DNA of 64,000 bases, from contig CAZVHP010000005.1 in assembly GCA_964627305.1 (NCBI GenBank), positions 186,001-250,000 of the forward strand, in the 5' to 3' direction. Position numbers and translations under genes: made by a program. Positions 1 to 8,683 of the stretch are shown piece after piece. The notes below the pieces were generated by a model. It saw only the letters and a program-made list of their open reading frames with translations. It searched no databases and had not been told where the DNA came from. How positions within the stretch are numbered: the stretch's first letter is position 1; each line of letters starts with the position of its first letter. Source of the DNA: WJKG01 sp964627305. Its GTDB lineage: Bacteria; Zixibacteria; MSB-5A5; GN15; FEB-12.

Positions 1-388
1 CGGTGGTACCGAGAATATTGATGTTCTTAATGTTCTGTCCGCGATAACGAACATTGTCGGTAGCTGTACTGGCCGAATACGCAACTGTCTCGCACAGGTC
101 GCACCCGGCCCTGATCAGATCGCCGGTTTCACGGTCGAAGGCCTTGCGCTTGGACACCTCCAGCCACTGCTCGTGAGAAGTTACAATGCCCCATTTCTGC
201 ACAATAAATGTGGTGGGACCCAACCGACCCAAATCGGCTTCTATGGCCCCCATGATCCCCTCCAGGGCTGAGATAATTGTCATCACAGAGGTGAACCCCA
301 CTACCACCCCCAGAAGCGTCAGCCCTGAGCGGAGTTTGTTCGCCCACAGTGCGTGCCAGGCCAGCCCGATGAGTGGTAGAACGATCAT
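1..388 (-). CDS. MacB/FtsX-type ABC transporter permease, N-terminal part
   Basis: Only the first 129 codons are in the window; the gene runs off its left edge. The frame begins with ATG at 388, overlapping the stop of the ATPase gene by ATGA. The translation starts MIVLPLIGLAWHALWANKLR, then a hydrophobic stretch (LTLLGVVVGFTSVMTIIS, about residues 22-40), then a periplasmic-looking segment with VRYRGQNIKNINILGTT. The short cytoplasmic start, the 'W..L..NKLRS.LT.LGV..G' pattern and one membrane span before a long periplasmic domain fit the MacB_PCD/FtsX permease family. With the ATPase, fusion protein and TolC-like gene it forms a tripartite export system. The substrate (macrolide, lipoprotein or peptide) cannot be read from sequence. 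Confidence 0.85.
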   Translation of the reverse strand, partial: MIVLPLIGLAWHALWANKLRSGLTLLGVVVGFTSVMTIISALEGIMGAIEADLGRLGPTTFIVQKWGIVTSHEQWLEVSKRKAFDRETGDLIRAGCDLCETVAYSASTATDNVRYRGQNIKNINILGTT

Positions 389-1095
389 CCCGAGGTACCG
401 TTTCGCTCCCCCACAGCGACTTGTTCATCAGAAGCAAGCTCACCATCGAGGATCGACAGCACGCGATGGGCATGCAAGGCAATGTCCCGCTCGTGCGTCA
501 CCAGGATAATGGTATTGCCCCTGTCGTGGAGCAGGTTAAACAGCCTCATCATCTCCTGAGAGGTTTTGCTGTCAAGATTTCCGGTGGGCTCGTCGGCCAG
601 CAGCAGCGACGGGTTATTTACCAGCGCTCTGGCAACCGCAACTCGCTGGCGTTGCCCGCCAGATAGCTCACTGGGCTTGTGGTACATTCTGTCGGCAAGT
701 TCCACCTTCTCCAGAGCCTCCTCAGCCAGCCGCCGTCTCTCAACGGCACTGGTGCCATTGTAGATCAACGGCAGCTCAACGTTGTGCAACGCCGTTGCCC
801 GGGGCAGGAGGTTGAACGTCTGAAACACGAAGCCAATCTCGCGGTTGCGGATATTGGCCAACTCGTCGTCATTCATGTGGCTGACAGGCTTCCCGTTGAG
901 CCTGTATTCACCCCTGGTCGGCGTGTCAAGACAACCAACGAGATTCATGAGGGTTGACTTGCCTGAACCCGACGGCCCCATGATTGCCACGTACTCCCCT
1001 TTCTCAATCCGCATACTGACCCCGCGCAGTGCATGCACCTCCTCGGAACCCATAACATAGGTTCTCCACAAGTTCTCAGTTTCTATCAGTGCCAT
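385..1095 (-). CDS. ABC transporter ATP-binding protein (MacB/LolD type)
   Basis: A 236-residue ATPase subunit, typical length for the LolD/MacB class. Walker A GPSGSGKST is at residues 40-48. The signature LSGGQRQRVAVARAL and Walker B LLLADEPTGNLD with the H-loop ILVTHE follow in the right order. The 'DEPTGNLDS' wording and the start 'LIETENLWRTY' are characteristic of this subclass. It should hydrolyse ATP to drive the permease encoded immediately downstream, with which it overlaps by 4 bases. The start lies 2 bases after the stop of the fusion-protein gene, so the genes are translationally coupled. Confidence 0.95.
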   Translation of the reverse strand: MALIETENLWRTYVMGSEEVHALRGVSMRIEKGEYVAIMGPSGSGKSTLMNLVGCLDTPTRGEYRLNGKPVSHMNDDELANIRNREIGFVFQTFNLLPRATALHNVELPLIYNGTSAVERRRLAEEALEKVELADRMYHKPSELSGGQRQRVAVARALVNNPSLLLADEPTGNLDSKTSQEMMRLFNLLHDRGNTIILVTHERDIALHAHRVLSILDGELASDEQVAVGERNGTSG

Positions 1096-1097
1096 GC

Positions 1098-2420
1098 TCA
1101 GACTCCGCTGCTGCTTTGTCGAGGTTGCGGTTTGACCGCCTCGCCATCATTAATCGTTCGCAGCACCCGGTAAGGACCGGAGATCACCGAGTCGCCATCG
1201 ACCAGGCCGCTGCTAACCTCTATATACCGGCTGTCGGCAATACCCGTCTCAACCGGCACGAAGACTGCTTTGCCGTCGCGAATCACAAACACGCCGCGGA
1301 CATCCTCGCGCTTTTCATCATCATCGCCGGTTGGTCCAAGTTCTCCCTCTATGTCATCAGAGGCGTGCACTCCCGAGGTTGACTGGTCGGTCCCCGCGCC
1401 TGATCTGGCGCGCTCCAGCGAATCCAGATCAATCGTCCGCATGACCACAGCACTATAGGGGATACTGACAACATCTGGTCTCTCGCTGGCGATTATATCA
1501 ACGGTAGCCGACATCCCGGTGCGAATCTCAACATCGCGATCCTGGAACATCACTTTGACGCGGAAATCCGTACTCTGGTCCTGAGAGCCGAAACCGGAAA
1601 TCATAGCCGTATTCCCGACATCGACCACCTCGCCGCGGAACGTGGTGTCCGGGAAGGCATCGACCTCAATTTTTGCCTGCTGGCCGGGGCGTACTTTGGT
1701 TATCTCGGTTTCATCGACTCTGACCTCGACCTCAAAAACATCAAGATTAGACACCGTCATCAACGTCCGCCCCTGGGTAAAGGCTGTCTGGGCGGCCGCG
1801 ATCTCGCCGACCTCGCAGTCTACCATAGTCACTACTCCGTCCATCGGGGAGTGAATACGGGTCTTGCGAAGATTGTCCAGCGACTTGCTGTACATCGCCT
1901 GCATCTGGCTGGCCTGCGCTTGCATGGCCTCGTAATTGGCCCTGGCGTTCAGGTAGGCATACCGAGCGTTCTTGAAAGCCTGTTCAGAAGCTCCCTCCAG
2001 CTCAAACAGGCGCTTCTGCCGCTCATACTCCTCTTCGGCCTGCTCCAACTGAGCTTTGGCACCGTCGCGACGGGCAATGATCTCATCAACCCGGTATCGC
2101 GCCTGCTCCGCATCAGACTGGGCCTGCACTGTGTCCAGAAGGATCAGCAGATCGCCGGCGTTGACCCGGTCACCCTCGCGAACAAACAGCCCGATAATCT
2201 CACCATTGATCTCACTGGTGATATCGACCGCCGTTCGAGGCTGTATGCGACCCGAGGCGGACACGGTTGACACAATCGACCGCGTCTTGGCCACCTCCGC
2301 CTGAACAACCACGGAGGAATCCGTGCTGATCGCAAAATTCGCCACCACGATCGCCACGACAACGATTGCCCCCAGTATGATCCACAGCAGCTTCTTTCTA
2401 CTCCCCGACTTGTTCGCCAT
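1098..2420 (-). CDS. Efflux periplasmic adaptor (HlyD/MacA family)
   Basis: A 440-residue membrane-fusion protein. It has a basic start, one N-terminal membrane anchor (about residues 10-31), a lipoyl-like half-motif (SASGRIQPRTAVDITSEING), a long charged coiled coil (about residues 95-190, rich in Q, A, E and R), the second lipoyl half (RIHSPMDGVVTMVDCEVGE) and beta-barrel segments towards the C-terminus. This is the MacA/HlyD order. It would bridge the inner-membrane ABC permease and the TolC-like channel encoded next to it. An acidic insert around residues 345-375 (GDDDEKREDVRG) is longer than I expect for MacA. Confidence 0.9.
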   Translation of the reverse strand: MANKSGSRKKLLWIILGAIVVVAIVVANFAISTDSSVVVQAEVAKTRSIVSTVSASGRIQPRTAVDITSEINGEIIGLFVREGDRVNAGDLLILLDTVQAQSDAEQARYRVDEIIARRDGAKAQLEQAEEEYERQKRLFELEGASEQAFKNARYAYLNARANYEAMQAQASQMQAMYSKSLDNLRKTRIHSPMDGVVTMVDCEVGEIAAAQTAFTQGRTLMTVSNLDVFEVEVRVDETEITKVRPGQQAKIEVDAFPDTTFRGEVVDVGNTAMISGFGSQDQSTDFRVKVMFQDRDVEIRTGMSATVDIIASERPDVVSIPYSAVVMRTIDLDSLERARSGAGTDQSTSGVHASDDIEGELGPTGDDDEKREDVRGVFVIRDGKAVFVPVETGIADSRYIEVSSGLVDGDSVISGPYRVLRTINDGEAVKPQPRQSSSGV

Positions 2421-2496
2421 ATACCACTAACCTGCCCTTCACACTCAGACGCGACAACGCTATGTGACCTCACACGCGTAACTCACGTCCTTTATA

Positions 2497-3915
2497 TCAC
2501 ATTTTACCCATTGCGTTCTCGAGTTTCGCCACTGCCAAATTCAGATCGAAATCTGCCTGAATGCTGGCCACCAGGGCCTGACGCAGAGATACCTGGGCAT
2601 CGAGCAGGTCCAGTATGGTCGCAGCGCCGAGTGTATATCTCTCCTGCGTGATACGAAGGTCCTCCTGGGCCGCCTCAACATTCTCCGACGTCACCTGCTG
2701 TTTCTTCTCAAGCTGACGGATCTCAAGGAATGCCGTCTTGATATCACGCGAGACCAGATTGCGCATATCCGAGAGCTGCGCCCGGGCATTGTTTCGTGCC
2801 ACTTTGGCATAGCTCAGATTGCGTTCCCGACTAAAGCCGTCGAAGATGTTCCAGGTGACCCGGAATCCAACCGTGGTGCTTCTTTCGGAAAAGTCAAAGG
2901 TGACCGTATCGCCACGAGTGCCGCTGGAATACCCAAGATTGGCATACCCGATCACGCTTGGCAGATACTCGGACTGACGGGCGCGGACCGATTGCCGGGA
3001 AGCGTCAAAGTACTTCTCAGCGGCCAGCAAACCGGGCTGGTGCGCCATCCCGAACGCGATCGCTTCTTCAAGTGATGTATCATAACGACGCTCCAGATAC
3101 TCAGTTGAGAACTCAACATCGGAGGCCGGGTCAATGCCAACGGTATAAGCCAGAAGCGCACGGGACGTCACGACAGAGTTCTCCGCAGTCAGCAGATTGA
3201 GTTGGTCATTCCCGTACTGTACCTTCTGCTTGAGCAGGTCGGACCGCGAGGCTGAACCAAGGTCGAACTTGGACTGGATGAGTTTCAGCTGCTCTTCGCT
3301 TCGCTTGACGGCATCGTGCTGAACCTCCAGATTTTCCATCGAGGCAAGGTACGCGTAGTACACGGCCTTGACCGAGTAGATCAGATCCTGTTCGGAAGCC
3401 ATCACATCCAGTCTGGCCTGCTCACGCTGGGCACGGGCCGAAGCGTAGCTGAAGAAGTTCGACAGTCGAAACAGCGACATGCTGGCGTCGAAAGACAGGC
3501 TCTTGCCCGTTCTGTCCTGATCGCCGAGATCCTGCTCGACAATTCGATAGCCACTGATAGAGTCACGCGGCAACGGATAATTCACTGCCTCTCCACTGCG
3601 AAGATCAACGAACGAGATCGTGTCCATGTAGAACCCGGCCACGGTCGGCACCTCGACCTCGGATTTCACATCGCGCGATTTGGAGTCAGAGTACGAGTAG
3701 GAGGCGCTTACCTGCGGCAGGAATGCGCCCAGGGCAGCGCGCTTATCCGCTGAGGCCATAGCCTCACTACCTCTGGCAGCTATGATGGAAGCCCTGTTTT
3801 TCAGGGCAAGTTCAATGCAGTCATCCAGCGTCAGCGGCTCGGATGAGGCCGATACTGCAGTCAATGCGATCGTTAGCAGGATGGTGGCGACCAGAAGGGC
3901 CATCAACGGCTTCAT
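2497..3915 (-). CDS. TolC-like outer membrane efflux protein
   Basis: About 472 residues with a signal peptide (MKPLMALLVATILLTIALTA). I chose the ATG at 3915 because GAGGAG lies 7 bases upstream; a TTG two codons earlier is less likely. The body shows the two-fold OEP repeat: LTLDDCIELALKNRASIIAA near the N-terminus and long heptad-rich helices in each half (AEKYFDASRQSVRARQSEYLP, then ITQERYTLGAATILDLLDAQ). It should form the outer-membrane channel and periplasmic tunnel of the efflux complex. It lies 76 bases upstream of the adaptor gene in the same direction. Confidence 0.9.
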   Translation of the reverse strand: MKPLMALLVATILLTIALTAVSASSEPLTLDDCIELALKNRASIIAARGSEAMASADKRAALGAFLPQVSASYSYSDSKSRDVKSEVEVPTVAGFYMDTISFVDLRSGEAVNYPLPRDSISGYRIVEQDLGDQDRTGKSLSFDASMSLFRLSNFFSYASARAQREQARLDVMASEQDLIYSVKAVYYAYLASMENLEVQHDAVKRSEEQLKLIQSKFDLGSASRSDLLKQKVQYGNDQLNLLTAENSVVTSRALLAYTVGIDPASDVEFSTEYLERRYDTSLEEAIAFGMAHQPGLLAAEKYFDASRQSVRARQSEYLPSVIGYANLGYSSGTRGDTVTFDFSERSTTVGFRVTWNIFDGFSRERNLSYAKVARNNARAQLSDMRNLVSRDIKTAFLEIRQLEKKQQVTSENVEAAQEDLRITQERYTLGAATILDLLDAQVSLRQALVASIQADFDLNLAVAKLENAMGKM

Positions 3916-3927
3916 AAACAAACTCCT

Positions 3928-4656
3928 CTACATTAGTATCTGCCCGATGGCTGTCACGACGATGTGCAGGATTGACAGCAACCCGACAGACAGGACCGAC
4001 AGCAGATAACCTTTGTTTCGCGGCATGTCATATATTATGGACAAACCAATCCCCACAACGATTATCTCCCAGATGTTGAAAACCCCGACTTTCGACAGAG
4101 CCACATAGAGCACATGCTGAGGCCCAAGATTTGGTACGAGCGCCGCCAACGAAAGCGACACCATGACACTCCCCTTTGCCAAAGCCAGCGGGATGAGGAC
4201 CAGCATACCGACCGCGTAGAGAAACGCTCCATACAACATGACTGACCACACCTGCTTGAAGCGGGCATTGCCGGCCATGACGAAATTGCCGAAGAACAGC
4301 GCCAGCAGAGCCGTCAGCAATGGTCCGAGAACCATCGCCAGGGTGCCCCCTGCGAGTGTCTGGATCTTCATCACAGTGCGAATCTGTTCACCCGGTGGCC
4401 ACATCCCCTGCAACTCCAGTTGATTGCGCACCTGAGGCATCTCCAGTTGCATCTGTACCAACATATCGCCCAGTGCCAGGAAGAAGACGGCGACCACAAT
4501 CAGCAGCGCCAGCAGGGGAATGAGAACTCTGGGACGATTCCTGACACCTTGAAACAACTCGGTTGGACGATAGAATACGTCAACCAGCCCTCGAAGGCTC
4601 CCCACTGTCTCTGTTTCAGCCTGCGGCCCGGCCGCAGGTGGCATAACCTGCTCCAT
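3928..4656 (-). CDS. Yip1-domain membrane protein
   Basis: About 242 residues. The start is placed at the second ATG (4656) because GAGGGA lies 7 bases before it; an ATG five codons earlier at 4671 has no ribosome site. A soluble N-terminus (SLRGLVDVFYRPTELFQGVR) is followed by five or six hydrophobic spans. The 'F..P...F..V..RP....PLL' entry and the membrane layout match bacterial Yip1-family proteins, whose role is poorly known. The gene ends 12 bases before the TolC-like gene starts and probably heads the efflux operon. Confidence 0.75.
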   Translation of the reverse strand: MEQVMPPAAGPQAETETVGSLRGLVDVFYRPTELFQGVRNRPRVLIPLLALLIVVAVFFLALGDMLVQMQLEMPQVRNQLELQGMWPPGEQIRTVMKIQTLAGGTLAMVLGPLLTALLALFFGNFVMAGNARFKQVWSVMLYGAFLYAVGMLVLIPLALAKGSVMVSLSLAALVPNLGPQHVLYVALSKVGVFNIWEIIVVGIGLSIIYDMPRNKGYLLSVLSVGLLSILHIVVTAIGQILM

Positions 4657-4815
4657 CTTGTTATCCCTCATGCGTCTTACTAACGTGAACCGAAGCGAAA
4701 TGTTTCACCCGGAAACTTCGCCGTCGGCCCGTTTCAGGTTCTACTCGGCCTGAGTCACCGATATTCACTGCAAAATAGAGAAACTGGATATCGGATAGCA
4801 ACTGGCAAAAGAGAC

Positions 4816-4845
4816 AGGGTGCTATCGGACTGACGATGACACCCT
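4816..4845 (-). terminator. Probable terminator of the pyrophosphatase gene
   Basis: AGGGTG (4816-4821) pairs with CACCCT (4840-4845). Inside, ATCG (4824-4827) pairs with CGAT (4834-4837) across a 2x2 internal loop. Read on the minus strand it is followed by CTGTCTCTTTT, and it lies about 40 bases after the stop at 4884. The U tract is modest. Confidence 0.5.
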
Positions 4846-4883
4846 AAATTCACAGATCATAACCTGTATAGCGATCGGCAGAC

Positions 4884-6866
4884 TTAGTTAAACAGGGCCG
4901 GGCCAATCACCAGAGATACGATAGCCATAAGCTTGATGAGAATGTTCATCGAGGGGCCGGAAGTGTCCTTGAAGGGATCACCAACGGTATCGCCAACGAC
5001 CGCCGCCTTATGGGCGTCAGAGCCCTTGCCGCCATGCAGACCGGCTTCGATCGACTTCTTGGCGTTATCCCAGGCACCGCCGGCGTTGGCCATCATCAGG
5101 GCCATCATCACACCGGACATTGTGGCACCACCGAGAAATCCACCCAGAGCCTCTTTGCCCAGCAGCGATCCGACAATGATAGGCGAGAACACAGCCACCA
5201 ATCCGGGGGCCACCATCTGGGCCAAAGCGCCGGTTGTGGCAATATCAACGCACCGCTCGGTATCCGGCTTGGCTTTGCCTTCCATCAGGCCCTTGATTTC
5301 CTTAAACTGACGGCGCACTTCCTCAACCATCTTCTGCGCCGCCTTGCCGACAGCGGTCATCGTCAGAGCCGCTACGAAGAATGGCAGTACACCACCGATG
5401 AAGAAGCCAATCACAACATTGACGCTCAGCATATTGATGCTCTCAAGGCCGACACTGGTGGCATAGGCTGAGAAGAGAGCCAGCGCGGTCAAGGCGGCAG
5501 AACCAATGGCGAAACCCTTGCCGATGGCGGCCGTGGTGTTGCCGAGAGCGTCGAGAGCATCGGTAATCTTGCGGACATCCGGGCCGAGCCCACTCATTTC
5601 GGAGATGCCGCCCGCATTGTCTGCGATTGGGCCGTAGGCGTCGACTGACATGGTAACACCGATAGTGGCCAACATGCCAACACCGGCGATGCCGATACCG
5701 TACAGACCGGCCAGCGAGTATCCGGCAAAGATGGCACCGCAGATGACGATGACGGGCATAAGCACCGACTCCATACCGACAGCGAGACCACTGATAATGT
5801 TTGTGGCCGCACCGGTTTCCGAGGATCGTGCGATTCTTCGCACCGGGCCGGCTGCCGTATAGTATTCAGTGAGCAGACCAAGTACAATACCAGCCAGATT
5901 ACCGGCAAGAATGGCATAGAAGACCTTGTTGTCTACACCGAGTTTGTCAATAATGAAGTATGCCGCAATGAGCATGACTACCGCGCCCACATAGGTAACC
6001 AGGCGCAGGGTCGCAGCCGGGTTCATGGTGGAGAACAACCGCACCGACAGCACCCCGAGCATCGAGGCCAGCGCGCCAAACGCGACGATCAGCAGCGGCA
6101 ACTGCATGTAGGCCTCTCTGGCGGTGTTGGGAATCGCCATTGAGGTGGCACCAATAGCCATAGTGGCGATAACCGAACCGACATACGATTCGAACAGGTC
6201 GGCCCCCATGCCGGCGGTATCACCCACGTTGTCGCCGACGTTGTCGGCGATCACAGCCGGGTTGCGCGGATCATCCTCAGGGATACCGGCCTCTACCTTA
6301 CCTACCAGATCAGCGCCGACATCAGCGGCCTTGGTATAGATACCGCCACCAACACGAGCGAAAAGCGCGATTGACGAAGCTCCCATGGCGAAACCGTTGA
6401 TGATCCACTGCTGATCGGGGTTTCCAAAGAAGTAGTAGGCTACGCCGACACCGATCAATCCGAGCGAAGCAACGGACATTCCCATCACAGCGCCACCCGA
6501 AAAGGCGATCGAGAGCGCCTGAGGCTGACCAGATTCCTTGGCCGCATTGCAGGTACGAACATTCGCCCTGGTAGCAGCCTTCATGCCAATGAAGCCGGCA
6601 AGCATCGAGCAGGCAGCACCGCCCAGAAAAGCCAGCGCCGAATACTGGCCGATTTTCCAGAAGAGCAGTACCGCGACGACGATCACGAATACTATCAGGA
6701 TGGAATACTCGCGCCTGAGAAACACCATGGCGCCCTTGTGAATCTGTTCCGAGATCTCTTTCATCAGGTCACTGCCCGCGGACCGTGATCGGATCCACAT
6801 GAACAGCCCAAGAGCGAACACCAAGCCCGCCACCCCGATGATTGCAGCTAAAATACCATAGTTCAT
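4884..6866 (-). CDS. hppA: Membrane-bound ion-pumping pyrophosphatase
   Basis: About 660 residues and roughly 16 membrane spans, as in the family. The PPi-binding loop with DVGADLVGKVE and DNVGDNVGDTAGMGADLFE, and the C-terminal VVGDTVGDPFKDTSGPS, carry the catalytic aspartates. In the motif GNTTAAIGKGF the position that is lysine in K+-independent enzymes is alanine, so this is probably the K+-dependent class; whether it pumps Na+ or H+ is not clear from the motifs I can place. ATG at 6866 is chosen because GGGAG lies 9 bases upstream; a TTG at 6875 is the alternative. It couples PPi hydrolysis to ion export across the cytoplasmic membrane. Confidence 0.95.
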   Translation of the reverse strand: MNYGILAAIIGVAGLVFALGLFMWIRSRSAGSDLMKEISEQIHKGAMVFLRREYSILIVFVIVVAVLLFWKIGQYSALAFLGGAACSMLAGFIGMKAATRANVRTCNAAKESGQPQALSIAFSGGAVMGMSVASLGLIGVGVAYYFFGNPDQQWIINGFAMGASSIALFARVGGGIYTKAADVGADLVGKVEAGIPEDDPRNPAVIADNVGDNVGDTAGMGADLFESYVGSVIATMAIGATSMAIPNTAREAYMQLPLLIVAFGALASMLGVLSVRLFSTMNPAATLRLVTYVGAVVMLIAAYFIIDKLGVDNKVFYAILAGNLAGIVLGLLTEYYTAAGPVRRIARSSETGAATNIISGLAVGMESVLMPVIVICGAIFAGYSLAGLYGIGIAGVGMLATIGVTMSVDAYGPIADNAGGISEMSGLGPDVRKITDALDALGNTTAAIGKGFAIGSAALTALALFSAYATSVGLESINMLSVNVVIGFFIGGVLPFFVAALTMTAVGKAAQKMVEEVRRQFKEIKGLMEGKAKPDTERCVDIATTGALAQMVAPGLVAVFSPIIVGSLLGKEALGGFLGGATMSGVMMALMMANAGGAWDNAKKSIEAGLHGGKGSDAHKAAVVGDTVGDPFKDTSGPSMNILIKLMAIVSLVIGPALFN

Positions 6867-7018
6867 CAGCAGCAACTCCCGTTTGAATTAGGTATGTTTG
6901 AACGTGTAGTGTGCAAGCGTATAACCCTGTTTAATTTAAGACGGGAATATAGGTTAGCCCCAGGACAAGGGCAAGCCAAAATTGACTTTTGGATAGACCT
7001 TAGCCCCATTACAGCAAT

Positions 7019-7038
7019 GGCCCGGCACGAGCCGGGCC
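7019..7038 (-). terminator. GC-rich stem-loop after the lipoprotein gene
   Basis: GGCCCGGC and GCCGGGCC form a perfect 8-bp stem with loop ACGA, 36 bases downstream (minus strand) of the stop at 7075. No U tract follows, so it may be a 3' stabiliser or a weak or factor-dependent terminator. Confidence 0.4.
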
Positions 7039-7074
7039 AGCTTATGGACAAAACGGACGATTTGCAGTAAAGGC

Positions 7075-8454
7075 CTATTGGGACAAGCGAGTAACCTCAA
7101 CCACAATGGATGGGAAGCCGTACAGGGGGTCGTTCGATCGCGACCAGTTGGTCATGTAGTAATTCTGGACAACCAGCCCCCCCTCCTTGTACTGGAGCTG
7201 GGAACGATACTGCGGCAGCGAACCGGCCAGTAGTATCAAGGGGAAGTTGGCATCCGAATCGAAATTGATCGGCTCCAGCGTAATCATGGCGGAACCGCGA
7301 GAGACACCGTCCACCAAGACCAACTGGGCAGGAGAGCATGGAGTGTTGAAGAAATCCATGCCCGGATACGGCGGAACACGGTCGCTCATCGAATAGGAGT
7401 TGTCATCATCGGGACCGTCGATTATGTCAAAGAATCCGGTGCTGATCAGTCGCCCCGAACTGGCACCGGGGATCCAGCTATTCTGGCCAACATCCACCGG
7501 CCATCCCGGAAAATTCATAGCAGCACCGCAGTTCTCAGGGATAGCATCCGACACGGCCCATCCGCGATAACGCCACCCGAAGTCGGCAGAGTAGTCGATG
7601 AAGAGCGTATCCAAAAGCAGATACTCACCATAGACAGTAATGGTGGAGTCGCTGGCAACGGTGTATACGAGATCGAAGGTTCTATTGTAGATAAACGGAG
7701 GAGAGGTAGCGACCTTCACTTCGGCATCATAGCGCACGACGGTCCGAGGTACGGTATCCCAGAAACCGAAAACAGTATCCACAATCTCGGTTCTGATGTT
7801 GTAAATCGACTCGACATACGTGGTGAATGTCGTATCCCCGACAAAGGTATCCAATACCAGAGTCCAGCTGGACAGGGCCAGCGTATCGCGAACAACACCG
7901 CGCCTCTCTCGGTAGCTCGTGAACCATAGGCCGGAGCCGTCGTTCTCGTCGCGGTTGCCATCGGAAGGCGTTTCAAGATTGAACATGGCCGTATTGAACC
8001 ATAGTGAATCAGATAAGGGGAAACGCAGCTTGATGGGGTTTTCATAGAACGTAGTAACGGTATCCCATAGCATGACCGGGCCGGGGCCGATCGAAGGAAC
8101 ATCCGTCTGCTCGACACTCACCAGCATCACTTCGTAGTTGAGCACATCCTCCTCAAGAAGGAACCTGCCCCCATCGGCGCGATCGGAGCCGTCCGCGTTG
8201 AGGAACACCCGTCGGTCGAAGTCATAGCCGAACCGGCCCAACGACACAGCACTGACAGCCCAATTGCTGAAGCTCTCAGCTACCCACAACTCGTAGACCA
8301 TCCCGTCCGGCAGGGTGGGCAGTCTTTGCGGCTGAAGATTCAGTTCGGTGCTGCTGGCGGGGACGAAGACATCGTCAGGCTGATCGCACCCCCAGATCAG
8401 ACCGAGCGACAGTAGTAACAAACAACCGACCAACCACTTAAAACGATTTGGCAT
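7075..8454 (-). CDS. Secreted lipoprotein of unknown function
   Basis: 459 residues. The N-terminus MPNRFKWLVGCLLLLSLGLIWGC is a lipoprotein signal with Cys23 as the likely lipidated residue. The mature part is rich in Asp, Trp, Tyr and Thr with many beta-strand-like segments, and I see no catalytic motif. Phrases such as LPDGMVYELWVAESFSNWAVSAVSLG suggest an anti-sigma or cupredoxin-like beta domain near the N-terminus, but I do not recognise the family. The ribosome site AGGAGGAAAAGG is strong. The gene stands alone, divergent from the zinc-ribbon protein gene. The 229 bases between them hold no other gene. Confidence 0.7.
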   Translation of the reverse strand: MPNRFKWLVGCLLLLSLGLIWGCDQPDDVFVPASSTELNLQPQRLPTLPDGMVYELWVAESFSNWAVSAVSLGRFGYDFDRRVFLNADGSDRADGGRFLLEEDVLNYEVMLVSVEQTDVPSIGPGPVMLWDTVTTFYENPIKLRFPLSDSLWFNTAMFNLETPSDGNRDENDGSGLWFTSYRERRGVVRDTLALSSWTLVLDTFVGDTTFTTYVESIYNIRTEIVDTVFGFWDTVPRTVVRYDAEVKVATSPPFIYNRTFDLVYTVASDSTITVYGEYLLLDTLFIDYSADFGWRYRGWAVSDAIPENCGAAMNFPGWPVDVGQNSWIPGASSGRLISTGFFDIIDGPDDDNSYSMSDRVPPYPGMDFFNTPCSPAQLVLVDGVSRGSAMITLEPINFDSDANFPLILLAGSLPQYRSQLQYKEGGLVVQNYYMTNWSRSNDPLYGFPSIVVEVTRLSQ

Positions 8455-8683
8455 CTACCTTTTCCTCCTCCGACCGACGGTGGTCGGATAACCACTATTC
8501 AACCAATAATCGCGAAGTATAACACCGCTTCTTAGCAACTGTCAACCCCATTTTGTAAGCCGTTTCGGCCTTTAGTGACAGGACGACCCTGAGGACCGTC
8601 TTATCTAAAGAAAACTGCAAGGGCAGTCGATAATTGGGAAAAGCATGCTTTCTGTTTAGCCTTCAGATGAAAGGTATGATCCA